In this document: piece by piece, positions 22,183-31,044 of the stretch
How positions within the stretch are numbered: position 1 is the stretch's first letter
Layout of the letters: the number at the start of each line of letters is the position of its first letter
Source of the DNA: Negativicutes bacterium
Lineage (GTDB): Bacteria > Bacillota_C > Negativicutes > Sporomusales_B > JARLHX01
Assembly: GCA_031292015.1 (NCBI GenBank)
Contig: JARLHY010000069.1
Coordinates: forward strand, 1 to 39,592
Direction: 5' to 3'
Length of the DNA stretch: 39,592 bases
Program-made: the position numbers and the translations under genes
The notes under the pieces: generated by a model
Databases searched by the model: none
What the model was told of the DNA's origin: nothing
What the model saw: only the letters and a program-made list of their open reading frames with translations

Positions 22183-23067
22183 ATGTCAATCCGGCGAAAA
22201 TGGGCCGTTACTGTTTTCATACTGCTGGCCATGGCGGTGCTGACCGCGGTCGTCGGCTGCGGCAAAACGCCGGCAGACCGAGGCAAAGCCGATCAGCTGG
22301 TGGTCAGTGTCATTAATATTGGTCAGGGGGATGCTATTCTCATCCGCAGCCCCGGACAGGTCACCCTGGTTGATACCGGCGACGTTCCGGCCCGGGACAG
22401 GTTGATCGGCTACCTCAAGAAACAGGGGATAACCACTGTCGATAACCTGATCATCACTCATCCCCATGGCGATCACCTCGGCGGCGGAGCAGCCGTGCTG
22501 GAACATTTCACCGTGAATAGGATCTATGACAGCGGACAGCCTTCAACAAGCGTGCTGTTTCGCAACTACCTTACGATGATTCAGAAAAAGAATATTCCCT
22601 TCGCCGTTCTGACCGCCGGGCAGACGCTGGATATCGGCGGCGGGGCGACCCTCAGCATTTTCGGCCCCGACACTCCGTTTATCAGCGGCACCGAGTCGGA
22701 TCTGAACAACAATTCCATTGTCGCCAAGCTTACCTTCGGCAACTTTTCGATGCTGTTGCCCGGTGACGCCGAACTGGAGGCCGAACAGCGCATCCTGGGG
22801 CGATTTGGCGGTGAACTGAAGAGTACGGTGTTGAAAAGCGGCCATCATGGCAGCAGAACTTCGTCATCCCTTCCTTTTCTCAAAGCCGTCAACCCGGAAG
22901 CGGTAATCATTTCGGCCGGGGCCGGCAACGAATACCATCATCCTCATCCGTCGACACTGCAAAAATACAGCGATCTAAAGCTCCAGGTCTACCGGACCGA
23001 CCGGGATGGCACGGTGACTGTGACCAGCGACGGCAAGAGCTATACAATAACCAAGGAGAAACCGTGA
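22183..23067 (+). CDS. ComEC/Rec2-like metallo-beta-lactamase-fold lipoprotein
   Basis: 294 residues. A signal peptide ends in the lipobox VVGC (Cys26), so the protein is likely anchored outside the inner membrane. The rest is the metallo-beta-lactamase domain found at the end of ComEC: VINIGQGDAILIRSPG, LVDTGD, THPHGDHLGG (metal ligands), LLPGDAELEAEQ and LKSGHHGSRTSSS. Stand-alone versions are thought to be nucleases or hydrolases at the cell surface; substrate unproven. GGAGG lies ~7 nt before ATG 22183. It is separated from mazF by 65 bp and followed immediately by a DUF3006 gene, a partnership common in Firmicutes. Confidence 0.85.
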   Translation: MSIRRKWAVTVFILLAMAVLTAVVGCGKTPADRGKADQLVVSVINIGQGDAILIRSPGQVTLVDTGDVPARDRLIGYLKKQGITTVDNLIITHPHGDHLGGGAAVLEHFTVNRIYDSGQPSTSVLFRNYLTMIQKKNIPFAVLTAGQTLDIGGGATLSIFGPDTPFISGTESDLNNNSIVAKLTFGNFSMLLPGDAELEAEQRILGRFGGELKSTVLKSGHHGSRTSSSLPFLKAVNPEAVIISAGAGNEYHHPHPSTLQKYSDLKLQVYRTDRDGTVTVTSDGKSYTITKEKP

Positions 23068-23068
23068 T

Positions 23069-23287
23069 ATGAGACTAAAGGCGGTTATTGACCGGTTTGA
23101 AGGCGACAAGGCCGTGCTGTTCCTCGACGACGAGCAGACCGCGGTCTGGCCCCGGAGCTGTCTTCCCGGTGAGGCCAGGGAAGGTGACGTTTTATCGTTG
23201 GAACTTAATCTGGATGCAAAAGCCACCAGGCAGGCCCGGGAGGCATCGGTGGAACTGCTGCGTCAGCTGACGAAAAAGGAAGGTTGA
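23069..23287 (+). CDS. DUF3006 domain protein
   Basis: 72 residues. LKAVIDRFEGDKAVLFLDDEQ followed by VWPRSCLPGEAREGDVLSLEL is the DUF3006 pattern, a small beta-barrel-like protein of unknown function. It starts 1 bp after the ComEC-like gene, with AAGGAG about 10 nt upstream inside that gene, so the two are translationally coupled. DUF3006 genes are frequently paired with MBL-fold ComEC-like genes, suggesting a shared task. The stop codon lies within the downstream terminator. Confidence 0.8.
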   Translation: MRLKAVIDRFEGDKAVLFLDDEQTAVWPRSCLPGEAREGDVLSLELNLDAKATRQAREASVELLRQLTKKEG

Positions 23288-23303
23288 AGATACCTTCCTT
23301 TTT
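23273..23303 (+). terminator. Terminator overlapping the DUF3006 stop codon
   Basis: AAAAAGGAAGG (23273-23283) pairs perfectly with CCTTCCTTTTT (23293-23303). The stop codon 23285-23287 is in the 9-nt loop. Confidence 0.85.
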
Positions 23304-23434
23304 GGTAATATAAACTAAAAGCCGCTATGGCGCGGTTTGAGCCAAATGCGACATAACATTCCGAACCAAAGTCCTGCAGGAATTTGACTGCAAAGCGCGA
23401 ATTGTAACATAACACGTCACATAGGGAGGTGTTA

Positions 23435-24574
23435 GTGTTGCGCCGTGCAATTTGTTCCGCATTAGTTGCCACGATTCTGCTTCTGTCGCCGACGGTGATG
23501 GCCGGGCCGGTGAGCCTAGTCGCCAAACCAACCGCGACTGTTTCCGTGCTGAAGACCGATGCGGCAACGGCTAAGCCTGACGCCGCGCCTGCTGCCGCGC
23601 AGCTGACCCAGATCCGATGGGCCTCCTCCACTGACGCTGTGACTGGCGGGAGCAAGCTGCGGCTGGTTTTCGACGTAACCGGCCCGGTTGAGGTTGACGG
23701 GGCGGCTTCCGCTGCACCTAACCCGCGGCTGGTGATCAATGTCAAGGGCGCGGTGCCGGCAAAAGGGGACGACAGCGTCAACCTGGATGGTAAAATCGCC
23801 GATAGCGTGAGTATCGCTGCCGTGGATGGGCAAAATACCAGAATTACGGTAGATATGCCTGTCATGGTGGACGATGGCGACTACAAGGTATTCACGTTGC
23901 CGCCTGACACGAGCGCCGGCAAGCCTTTCCGGGTGGTGGTGGATATCAACAAGCCGCTGCCGCCGATGGTGTTCAATTTTACGCCTGGCCTGAAGAATAA
24001 GGTGATCGCCATTGATCCGGGCCATGGTGGTACCGATCCGGGGGCCATAGGCCTAGCCAGGATCCAGGAAAAAACCGTCACATTGGCGGTAGCGTTCAAA
24101 GTGAAGGATTTGCTGGAAAAGGCCGGGGCCAAGGTTCTTATGACCCGGGAAACCGATCGCGATGTTTTTGCGCCCAACGACTCGGCGGTGGATGAGCTTA
24201 AGGCCCGCGTCACTCCCGCCAATCTGCGCAAAGCCGACATTTTCCTCAGTATTCACGCCAATTCCTTTGTCAACCGGACGGTTGGCGGAACAGCCACCTA
24301 CTATTATCAGAAGTCGCAGTATGATGCGATGCTGGCCCAGAACATTCAGGCAGGTGTGGTTCAAAGCGCCGGCCTTAGTAATCGCGGCTCCTTTCCCGCC
24401 AATTTTTATGTCGTTAAGCGCACCCTTATGCCGGCGGCGCTGGTGGAGATGGGCTTCCTATCCAACCCCGACGAGGAAAAGCTTCTCAATGATCCGGTAT
24501 TTGAACAAAAAGTGGCTCAAGGCATCGTTCAGGGAATGGAACGGTTTTTTGCCCAGGCGGGAGGTGATCGGTGA
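23435..24574 (+). CDS. N-acetylmuramoyl-L-alanine amidase with N-terminal AMIN-like domain
   Basis: About 379 residues. A signal peptide (LRRAICSALVATILLLS...VMA) is followed by an AMIN-like beta domain (residues ~55-180, LRLVFDVTGPVEV, NPRLVINVKG) that targets peptidoglycan, and an Amidase_3 domain from ~190. The zinc ligands are visible in IDPGHGGTDPGA (His), QEKTVTLAVA (Glu) and LSIHANSF (His), and the catalytic Glu in LVEMGFLSNP. It cuts the bond between MurNAc and the stem peptide. GTG 23435 is used; GGGAGGTG overlaps an in-frame GTG at 23429 and TTG 23438 is also possible. It overlaps the GerMN gene by 1 bp, giving a wall-related operon. Confidence 0.9.
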   Translation: MLRRAICSALVATILLLSPTVMAGPVSLVAKPTATVSVLKTDAATAKPDAAPAAAQLTQIRWASSTDAVTGGSKLRLVFDVTGPVEVDGAASAAPNPRLVINVKGAVPAKGDDSVNLDGKIADSVSIAAVDGQNTRITVDMPVMVDDGDYKVFTLPPDTSAGKPFRVVVDINKPLPPMVFNFTPGLKNKVIAIDPGHGGTDPGAIGLARIQEKTVTLAVAFKVKDLLEKAGAKVLMTRETDRDVFAPNDSAVDELKARVTPANLRKADIFLSIHANSFVNRTVGGTATYYYQKSQYDAMLAQNIQAGVVQSAGLSNRGSFPANFYVVKRTLMPAALVEMGFLSNPDEEKLLNDPVFEQKVAQGIVQGMERFFAQAGGDR

Positions 24575-25143
24575 TGGCAGCTAAAACGAAAGTGTTGCTT
24601 CTGATGGTAATTGTTTGTATGCTGACAGCACTGGCCGCAGGCTGCGCTCCGGCATCCCCTTCGACGGCGCCCCCGGGAACGGAGGCTGATAAAGGTCAGT
24701 CTGTCCCCCCGAATACGGCTCCGGCGGAGACGATGCGCCTCACCGTTTACTACGCCACCGCTGACGCCATGTATCTGACGCCTGAAGTGAGGCTGGTACC
24801 CAAGACGGAGCACCCGGCCTTAACCGCCTTGGAACAACTGCTGCAAGACCCTAAGGGCCGTGATCTGGTGAAAGTTATGCCTGATGGCACCAGGATACGG
24901 GGAATTACGGTCAAGGACCGGGTGGCTTTTGTCGATTTTAATGACAAACTCGCCAAAGGCAGTGCCGGGTCCACCACCGAAATGCTCATCGTCGCATCGA
25001 TTGTCAATACCCTGACCGAGTTCCCGGAGATCCACAAGGTTCAGATCCTGGTGGAAGGGAAAAAGGTGGATACTCTTGCCGGCCACATGGACCTCAGTGA
25101 GCCCCTCAGCCGCTCGGAGAAGATTGTCCGTAAAACTCCGTAA
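24574..25143 (+). CDS. GerMN domain lipoprotein
   Basis: 189 residues from ATG 24574, with GGGAGGTG 7 nt upstream. A signal peptide ends in lipobox LAAGC (Cys24), followed by a Pro/Thr-rich linker and one GerMN domain (residues ~52-165: MRLTVYYATADAMYLTPEVR, TALEQLLQDPKG, VKDRVAFVDFNDKL, MLIVASIVNTLTEFPEIHKVQILVEGKK). GerMN domains occur in the sporulation/germination protein GerM, needed in Bacillus for the engulfment-stage SpoIIQ complex and cortex. Single-domain copies also occur beside amidases, as here. Coupled to the amidase (1-bp overlap) and followed by a terminator. Confidence 0.88.
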   Translation: MAAKTKVLLLMVIVCMLTALAAGCAPASPSTAPPGTEADKGQSVPPNTAPAETMRLTVYYATADAMYLTPEVRLVPKTEHPALTALEQLLQDPKGRDLVKVMPDGTRIRGITVKDRVAFVDFNDKLAKGSAGSTTEMLIVASIVNTLTEFPEIHKVQILVEGKKVDTLAGHMDLSEPLSRSEKIVRKTP

Positions 25144-25171
25144 CCAGCGGACGGGATCGATTGTAAACCGA

Positions 25172-25211
25172 TGCAGCCTGCCTAATCATGGCAGGTTGCA
25201 TTATTTTTTTT
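25172..25211 (+). terminator. Terminator of the amidase-GerMN operon
   Basis: TGCAGCCTGCC (25172-25182) pairs with GGCAGGTTGCA (25190-25200) with one G-T pair, then a T-rich run with eight consecutive T. Confidence 0.9.
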
Positions 25212-25328
25212 GCAACTATTTGGCAGGCAAAACAAAAATGAGATGCGGTTTTCATTTTTAAAGGAATTCTTTCCAACAAACGCGAACTTGGTCTGCTAAA
25301 AGGATTATAGGATGGAGTGAGACGAAGA

Positions 25329-26468
25329 GTGCGTTTTGAGTTGAATGAAGAACAAAAGATGATGCAGAAAATGGTGCGGGAATTCGCGGAAAAGAGGATC
25401 GCGCCCGGCGCGGCCCAGCGGGACGAGGAAGAAAAATTCGACCGTGGTCTCTATGACGGTATTGTGGAACTGGGGCTCAATGGCAGCTGTTTTCCAGAGG
25501 AATACGGCGGGGCCGGCGGTGATTACCTGAGCTATATTCTGGCGGTTGAGGAGCTGGCCCGCGCTGATGGCAGCTTCGGCGGATGTTTCGCTACAACCGT
25601 GTCGTTGTGCCAGTGGCCGATTTTTCATTTCGGCACCGAAGAGCAAAAACGCAAGTACCTTGTCCCGCTTATTGAAGGCAAGACCCTCGGGGCGTTTGGG
25701 CTGACCGAACCGAATGCCGGGACCGATTCAGGCGCACAGGAGACTACCGCGGTCTGGGACGGGAACCATTATATTTTTAACGGCAGCAAGATCTTCATTA
25801 CCAACGCCGGTGAGGCGGAGACCTATGTAGTTTTTGCCATGACCGACAAAACCAGGGGCGTCAAGGGGATTTCCGCTTTCATCCTAGAGAAGGGCATGGC
25901 AGGCTTCAGCTTCGGCAAGAAAGAGCGCAAAATGGGACAAAACGGTTCCCAGACCATGGAACTCATTTTCCAGGATATGAAAGTGCCGAAAGAAAACCTG
26001 CTCGGCAAGGAAGGCGAAGGCTTTAAAGTAGCCATGGCCACCATCGACGGCGGCCGGATCGGTATTGCCGCCCAGGGCCTGGGCATTGCGCAGGCCGCCC
26101 TGGAGTATGCAGTGAAATACTCCAAGGAGCGCGTCCAGTTCGGCAAGCCGATCGCCAGCAACCAGGCCATTGCTTTCATGCTGGCCGATATGGCGACAAA
26201 GGTGGACGCGGCGAGACTGCTGGTCTATCGTGCCGCCTACCTGAAAGACCAGGGGCTGCCTTATTCCAAAGAATCGGCGATGGCGAAAATGTACGCCACC
26301 GACACCGCGATGGAGGTGACCACCGATGCGGTGCAAATCTTCGGCGGTTACGGCTATTCGCGGGAATACCCTGTGGAGCGGTTGATGCGGGACGCGAAGG
26401 TTACCCAGATCTATGAAGGCACCAATCAGGTCCAACGGATGATTATCTCCGGCGCCATACTTAGGTAA
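25329..26468 (+). CDS. Acyl-CoA dehydrogenase
   Basis: About 379 residues, the normal length. It oxidises acyl-CoA to trans-2-enoyl-CoA with FAD. Motifs: FELNEEQKMMQKMVREFAEK at the N-terminus, GAFGLTEPNAGTDSG (first family signature), GIAAQGLGIAQAALEYA, and QIFGGYGYSREYPVERLMRDAK, QIYEGTNQVQRMII, where the Glu is the usual catalytic base of the short-chain group. The sequence most resembles butyryl-CoA dehydrogenases. No etfAB or thiolase is adjacent, so electron partner genes lie elsewhere. GTG 25329 gives the usual N-terminus; GTG 25317 in the same frame is closer to the ribosome site and cannot be excluded. Confidence 0.9.
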   Translation: MRFELNEEQKMMQKMVREFAEKRIAPGAAQRDEEEKFDRGLYDGIVELGLNGSCFPEEYGGAGGDYLSYILAVEELARADGSFGGCFATTVSLCQWPIFHFGTEEQKRKYLVPLIEGKTLGAFGLTEPNAGTDSGAQETTAVWDGNHYIFNGSKIFITNAGEAETYVVFAMTDKTRGVKGISAFILEKGMAGFSFGKKERKMGQNGSQTMELIFQDMKVPKENLLGKEGEGFKVAMATIDGGRIGIAAQGLGIAQAALEYAVKYSKERVQFGKPIASNQAIAFMLADMATKVDAARLLVYRAAYLKDQGLPYSKESAMAKMYATDTAMEVTTDAVQIFGGYGYSREYPVERLMRDAKVTQIYEGTNQVQRMIISGAILR

Positions 26469-26501
26469 AGTCGTTTTGTCCGGGAATCGGTGGATGATAT
26501 A

Positions 26502-26534
26502 AAAATGCAGCTCGTCTTGAGCTGCATTTTCTTT
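26502..26534. terminator. Bidirectional terminator between convergent genes
   Basis: AAAATGCAGCTC (26502-26513) pairs perfectly with GAGCTGCATTTT (26519-26530) around a 5-nt loop, with T-rich and A-rich flanks. It serves the acyl-CoA dehydrogenase (+) and AIM24-like (-) genes. Confidence 0.9.
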
Positions 26535-26558
26535 ATGCGATTATTTGGCCTGAACTTT

Positions 26559-27398
26559 CTATTCGTCGTCTTCGCTATTGTCTCCGCCGAGCAGGCTGCC
26601 CAGCCCGCCGAGAACCGTCCCGCCCAGCGCGGCCCGGCCGAGAACGCTGCCTTCTTCTCTGGAGCCGCCTCGCTGCGGCGCCGCGGCAAGCATCCGCCCG
26701 GCCAACCGGGAAAATGGCAGCGACTGCAGCCAGATTTTCCCTGGCCCCTGGAGAACCGCAAAAAACAGGCCTTCACCGCCGAACAGGGCGGTTTTGATGT
26801 TTCCGGCCTGCTCGATGTCGAATTGGACGCTGGGTTCGAAGGCAACAACGCAGCCGGTGTCAACATGGACGATTTCTCCGGGCTGCAGCTGCCGTTCGAC
26901 GATGGTGCCGCCGGCATGCAGGAAGGCATAGCCGTCGCCTTCCAGTTTCTGCATGATGAAGCCTTCACCGCCGAACAGGCCGGTCAGGATCTTCCGCTGG
27001 AAATAGATGCCGATGGAAACGCCCTGAGCGGCGCAGAGGAAGCTGTCCTTCTGGCAGATGAGACTGCCTCCCACCTGCGGCAGGAGAACAGGGATGATGT
27101 TGCCGGGATACGGTGCGGCAAAGGCTACCCTTCCTTTGCCTGAGCCGTTGTGGGTAAACACGGTGATGAACAGGCTTTCGCCGGTAATCACCCTTTTGCC
27201 TGCTGTCATCAGCTTGTCGAAAAAACCGCTGCTTTTCGCCGATCCGTCACCTAAAGCAGTCTCCATCCGGATGGAGCCGTCCTTGTACATCATAGCTCCC
27301 GCTTCAGCAACAACGCTCTCTCCTGGGTCCAGTTGAATTTCAACAAATTGCATCTCCGAACCGATGATCTTATAATCCACTTCGTCGGCGTGACCCAA
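26559..27398 (-). CDS. AIM24/TIGR00266 family protein
   Basis: 279 residues from TTG 27398, preceded by AGGAGG at 9 nt. A beta-rich double-stranded helix: DYKIIGSEMQFVEIQLDPGESVVAEAGAMMYKDG, GESLFITVFTH, VAFAAPYPGNIIP, the repeated LFGGEGFIMQKLEGDG and LFGGEGLFFAVLQGPG, and VHVDTGCVVAF are typical of the TIGR00266/AIM24 family. The function in bacteria is unknown; the mitochondrial relative AIM24 is linked to inner-membrane organisation. The C-terminal ~45 residues are low in order and Gly-rich (LGGTVLGGLGSLLGG) and end acidic. It forms a single-gene unit downstream of two small hairpins. Confidence 0.85.
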   Translation of the reverse strand: MGHADEVDYKIIGSEMQFVEIQLDPGESVVAEAGAMMYKDGSIRMETALGDGSAKSSGFFDKLMTAGKRVITGESLFITVFTHNGSGKGRVAFAAPYPGNIIPVLLPQVGGSLICQKDSFLCAAQGVSIGIYFQRKILTGLFGGEGFIMQKLEGDGYAFLHAGGTIVERQLQPGEIVHVDTGCVVAFEPSVQFDIEQAGNIKTALFGGEGLFFAVLQGPGKIWLQSLPFSRLAGRMLAAAPQRGGSREEGSVLGRAALGGTVLGGLGSLLGGDNSEDDE

Positions 27399-27457
27399 GT
27401 CCTTCGACCTCCTGTGCAATATCGTTCTCTTTGCAAGTTTCGCGCTGCCCCTTTATT

Positions 27458-27495
27458 TTCCTGCAAAGCAGGAATGTGCCGCCGCTATGGCGGCA
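27458..27495 (-). terminator. Two hairpins after the alr gene, possible terminator
   Basis: TTCCTGC-AAA-GCAGGAA (27458-27474) and TGCCGCC-GCTAT-GGCGGCA (27477-27495) are adjacent perfect hairpins in the gap between alr and the AIM24 gene. On the minus strand the first is followed by AAAATAAAGG rather than T, so termination is uncertain. Confidence 0.35.
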
Positions 27496-27561
27496 GTTCT
27501 GGCAGTCGCGATGCGGGTGCGGAACAACCGGAACTTGCTCGGCGAAGGCCTCTTGTTACAT

Positions 27562-28665
27562 TTATTCGTTAAGGTATACTCTGGGTACCCGGGCGCTCAC
27601 CGCGCAGACAAGTTCGTAGTTGATGGTGCCGGCAAGGTCGGCCAGTTCGGTGACGGTGATTTCGGCCCCGCCCTGCCGGCCGAACAGCACGGCTTCATCG
27701 CCGATGCGGGTGTCGCAGTCCGGGCCGAGATCGACCATCAGTTGATCCATGCAGACCCGGCCGACAATCGGGCGGCGCCGTCCGCCGATCAGTACCTGGG
27801 CCTTGTTGGACAACAGGCGGTTGTAGCCGTCGGCGTAACCGATAGGCAAAGTGGCGATGAAAGTCGGTCGCTCGGTGGTATGGGTGCAGCCGTAACTGAT
27901 GGAAGTGCCTGCCGGTACCTGTTTGACGTAGACCACCCTGCTTTTCAGCTGCATCGCCGGGCGAAGCTCCAGGCAGCGGTGCATTTCGCCGGAGGGCGGC
28001 AGCCCGTAGAGGATGATGCCCGGCCGGACGGTGTTAAAATGGCCTGACGGCAGGTCGATGATGGTGGCGCTGTTGGCGGCGGACATATAGGTGAGGGCCG
28101 GGAGTTGACCCAGCGCTGTCTGAAAAAGCGCAAGCTGGCCGGCGGCGTGGGTCTTGTCGCTGGCGTCGGCTGCGGCCAGATGGGTGAAGACTCCGACCGG
28201 CTGGGCTTCAGGTATGTCCTGGGCCGATGCCAGCAAAGCCCCCACTTCGGCGGGAGTTACCCCGATCCGCCCCATGCCGGTGTCGGTTTTGAGAACGAAA
28301 CTGGCCTGCTTGCCTGCGGCGCGGGCCGCGGCTCCCAGCGCCCGGATGCCTTCGCTGCTGGACACGGTTGCTATCAAATCGTTGGCAATCACCAGGCCGG
28401 CTTGCTCCGGCAGGGTGAGTCCGAGAATGAAGATCGGCACCGTAAATCCCGCGGCGCGAAGCTGGGCGCCCTCTTCCGGCAGCGCCACCGCCAGGCAGTC
28501 GGCCCCCGCCTGCAGCGCCGCCCGGCTGACCGGAACGGCGCCGTGGCCGTAGGCGTTGGCTTTGACCACCGCGACAAGTTTGGCTGCCGGGCCTATTTTA
28601 TTCCTGATCTGAACGATGTTGTGGCGGATAGCCGCCAGGTCGATTTCCGCTATTGTCGGACGCAT
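27562..28665 (-). CDS. alr: Alanine racemase
   Basis: 367 residues. It makes D-alanine for peptidoglycan (PLP-dependent). The PLP-binding Lys35 is in VVKANAYGHG and the second catalytic residue, Tyr, in SISYGCTHTT near residue 265. GVFTHLAAADASD, IRPGIILYG-like VRPGIILYGLPP and GRVCMDQLMVDLG are further family segments. AAGGGA precedes ATG 28665. It is divergent from thiL across 224 bp and not linked to mazEF here, unlike in Bacillus. No second racemase is seen. D-alanine also plays a part in spore germination control in related species; this copy has no spore-specific feature. Confidence 0.95.
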   Translation of the reverse strand: MRPTIAEIDLAAIRHNIVQIRNKIGPAAKLVAVVKANAYGHGAVPVSRAALQAGADCLAVALPEEGAQLRAAGFTVPIFILGLTLPEQAGLVIANDLIATVSSSEGIRALGAAARAAGKQASFVLKTDTGMGRIGVTPAEVGALLASAQDIPEAQPVGVFTHLAAADASDKTHAAGQLALFQTALGQLPALTYMSAANSATIIDLPSGHFNTVRPGIILYGLPPSGEMHRCLELRPAMQLKSRVVYVKQVPAGTSISYGCTHTTERPTFIATLPIGYADGYNRLLSNKAQVLIGGRRRPIVGRVCMDQLMVDLGPDCDTRIGDEAVLFGRQGGAEITVTELADLAGTINYELVCAVSARVPRVYLNE

Positions 28666-28812
28666 AATGATCCCTTCTTTGTCTGGAGTCTTTGCCTGGC
28701 AAGCAAGGTGCCGTCTTTTTCGCTTTTAGGCTCCCCCTGCTGAGGCTGTTCATACATCACTTAAACGCACGATGGGGATAATCCTTTGCTGATACAACTT
28801 TTTTTAGCGCAG

Positions 28813-28821
28813 TGGTATACT
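28813..28821 (+). promoter_or_regulatory. Extended -10 promoter of the thiL operon
   Basis: TGGTATACT: an extended -10 (TG-N-TATACT, 28816-28821) 69 bp before the thiL start. The -35 region is weak, which fits use of the TG extension. Confidence 0.45.
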
Positions 28822-28889
28822 AGCAATGCAGGAAATGCCAGTATTCGGCAGGAATAGAATCAGAAAGGCTCTTAATATGGTGGTGAATT

Positions 28890-29876
28890 ATGAAGCTGAA
28901 AGACGTTGGCGAATTCGGCCTGATTGATTTAATCAAACAAGATACCCTTGTCGACCCGGCCGATGTCATTGTGGGCATCGGTGACGACGCCGCGGTCTAC
29001 GTGCCGGGTGTGGGCAAGTATGAACTTCTCACCACCGACATGCTGGTGGAAAACGTCCATTTTGATCTGTCGAAAACCACGACCTGGCAGCTGGGCTATA
29101 AAGCTATCGCCGTTAATCTCAGCGATATCGCGGCGATGGGGGGGCGGCCCCGGCATGCCGTGGTTTCCATCGGCCTGCCGCCGCATCTGTCTGTCGATGA
29201 TGTCGTCGATTTATACAACGGGATGAAGGAAATCTGCCGGGAGTTCATGGTGAATATTATCGGCGGGGACACGGTATCCAGTCCCGCCGGCCTGGTGATC
29301 AACATCGGCGTCGTGGGGGAGGTGGAACCTGACAAGCTCCTGCGGCGGTCCGGGGCCCGGCCCGGTGACCTTGTAGTGGTCACGGGAACGCTGGGAGACT
29401 CGGCCTGTGGCCTGGAGCTTCTGTTTCGCCCGGGGTGGGAGGAGTTTTCTTTTGCCTGGCCTTTGGTCGCCGCTCACCTGACGCCACGGCCGCAGATGGC
29501 GACGGGGCCTGCTTTGGCCGCTTGCGGGGCTACCAGCGCCGACGACATCAGTGACGGACTGGCCAGCGAGGCCAACGAACTGGCTCGGGCCAGCGGGTTT
29601 TCCCTGCGGCTTTTTGCTGACAAGATACCGCTTTCCCCCGAACTGACCCAGGCGGCCGCCATGCTGGGCAAAAAACCGCTGGACTACGCTCTGTTCGGCG
29701 GTGAAGACTATCAGTTGGTGTTTACCATCGGCGCCGAACAATTCGCCTCTTTGCCGAAAGGGCCGGTGTCCTTTACCGCTGTGGGCGAGGTGACCGACGG
29801 GCAGGGGGTCCTGCTGGTGGATGCCGACGGCAAGAGTGCCGGACTGGAGCCGAAAGGCTATAACCACTTCCGCTAG
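28890..29876 (+). CDS. thiL: Thiamine-monophosphate kinase
   Basis: 328 residues. It phosphorylates thiamine monophosphate to thiamine diphosphate with ATP. Signatures: GEFGLIDLI at the N-terminus, VGIGDDAAVY, LTTDMLVENVHFDL, the AVNLSDIAAMGGRPRHAVVSIGLP loop, NIIGGDTVSSP and DDISDGLASE. Mg-ATP binding Asp residues are all present. GTGGTGAATT lies before ATG 28890. It heads an apparent operon with tsaE, tsaB and rimI, the usual Firmicute order; there is no functional link except coregulation. Confidence 0.95.
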   Translation: MKLKDVGEFGLIDLIKQDTLVDPADVIVGIGDDAAVYVPGVGKYELLTTDMLVENVHFDLSKTTTWQLGYKAIAVNLSDIAAMGGRPRHAVVSIGLPPHLSVDDVVDLYNGMKEICREFMVNIIGGDTVSSPAGLVINIGVVGEVEPDKLLRRSGARPGDLVVVTGTLGDSACGLELLFRPGWEEFSFAWPLVAAHLTPRPQMATGPALAACGATSADDISDGLASEANELARASGFSLRLFADKIPLSPELTQAAAMLGKKPLDYALFGGEDYQLVFTIGAEQFASLPKGPVSFTAVGEVTDGQGVLLVDADGKSAGLEPKGYNHFR

Positions 29877-29885
29877 GAGGAAATT

Positions 29886-30383
29886 ATGCTTGTATATAAA
29901 ACCGCGAACCCCCGCGAGACTTTTGCCCTGGGAGAACAACTGGGTGCCGGCCTCGCGCTTGGGGATGTCATTTGTCTGAACGGCGACCTGGGTGCCGGCA
30001 AGACGCTGCTTGTCCAGGGGATCGCCGCAGGCCTCGGCATATGCGAAGGGGTGACAAGTCCCACCTATACAATACTTCATGTGTATGATGGCGGGCGTCT
30101 GCCGATTTTTCATTTTGACCTTTACCGGCTGGAGCACCCCGATCAGCTGGATGACATCGGTTTTGAGGAATACAGCCGGCCGGACGGGGTGGCCATTATT
30201 GAATGGGCTGACAAATTTGCCGCCCGGATGCCGGAAGAAAATCTTTGGGTCGAACTGAAGGTCATGGATGGGACTTCGCGGTCGATCACCCTGAAGCCGG
30301 CCGGCCCGCGTTACGAACAACTGTGTGAGGAGCTGAAACCTGGTGCCGATTCTCGCTTTGGACACGGCCACTCTTGTATCTAG
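29886..30383 (+). CDS. tsaE: tRNA t6A biosynthesis ATPase TsaE
   Basis: 165 residues. TsaE is the ATPase that supports TsaB/TsaD (t6A37 formation on ANN-decoding tRNAs). The Walker A motif is GDLGAGKT (33-40), followed by GVTSPTYTILHVY, FHFDLYRLEHPDQLDDIGFEEY and IIEWADKF, all typical. AGGAGG lies 4-5 nt before ATG 29886. The stop is 41 bp inside tsaB, so translation of tsaB is coupled. The C-terminus (SRFGHGHSCI) is a product of this overlap. Confidence 0.95.
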   Translation: MLVYKTANPRETFALGEQLGAGLALGDVICLNGDLGAGKTLLVQGIAAGLGICEGVTSPTYTILHVYDGGRLPIFHFDLYRLEHPDQLDDIGFEEYSRPDGVAIIEWADKFAARMPEENLWVELKVMDGTSRSITLKPAGPRYEQLCEELKPGADSRFGHGHSCI

Positions 30384-31044
30384 CGTTGCGTTGGCTAGGC
30401 GGGAGACTGTCGTAGCCGAACTTACATTACAGACCCGCAAAACACATTCCGAGCTGCTTATGCCCCATATCGAACAATTGCTGGCCCTGGCTGAAACCTC
30501 CAAGGAGGCTGTCGAAGCGATCGCCGTAAGTATCGGGCCAGGGTCGTTCACCGGCCTCCGAATCGGCTTGGCCACCGCCAAGGCTCTGGCCTACGCCCTG
30601 CAGATTCCCCTTGTCGGTGTGCCGACCCTGGACGCCCTGGCTTATGGCTGCCCGGTGCCTGGTGCAGTGCTCGCCGCGACGATGGATGCTCAGAAGGGCA
30701 ATGTCTATATCGCTCTTTTCCGGTGGGGAACCGCCGGGCTGGAGCAGCTTTCCCCGCCCCGGGTAATGGATCATAACGCCGCGTTCGCCGAACTGGCCGC
30801 TCTCACCGAACCGGTTGTTGTTCTGGGCGAGGCGGTCGGTCTGTATGCCGAAGCCCTGGGCAAAGTCAAGGGAGTGGCGGCGGCCGAGCCCCATGTGGCT
30901 ATGCCGCGGGCCGCCAGTGTGGCCCTGCTGGGATGGCAGCTCCTGGACGGCGGCGCGAGGCATGACGTTATGACTCTTGAACCTTTATATATCAGGCGGT
31001 CGGAAGCGGAGGACCTGTGGGACCGGCGGAGTGGCTGCCGATGA
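30343..31044 (+). CDS. tsaB: tRNA t6A biosynthesis protein TsaB
   Basis: 233 residues. An ASKHA-fold partner that forms the TsaB-TsaD dimer for transferring the threonylcarbamoyl group to A37. ILALDTATLVSSVAL, THSELLMPHIEQLL, AVSIGPGSFTGLRIGLATAKALAYAL and TMDAQKGNVYIALF match the family. The start is GTG 30343 with GAGGAG ~10 nt upstream inside tsaE. The stop overlaps rimI by 4 bp (ATGA). Length is normal. Confidence 0.95.
   Translation: MPILALDTATLVSSVALARRETVVAELTLQTRKTHSELLMPHIEQLLALAETSKEAVEAIAVSIGPGSFTGLRIGLATAKALAYALQIPLVGVPTLDALAYGCPVPGAVLAATMDAQKGNVYIALFRWGTAGLEQLSPPRVMDHNAAFAELAALTEPVVVLGEAVGLYAEALGKVKGVAAAEPHVAMPRAASVALLGWQLLDGGARHDVMTLEPLYIRRSEAEDLWDRRSGCR

Noticed and set aside
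29211..30581. 456-codon minus-strand ORF
   Set aside because: Antisense to thiL, tsaE and tsaB, all of which have intact catalytic motifs.
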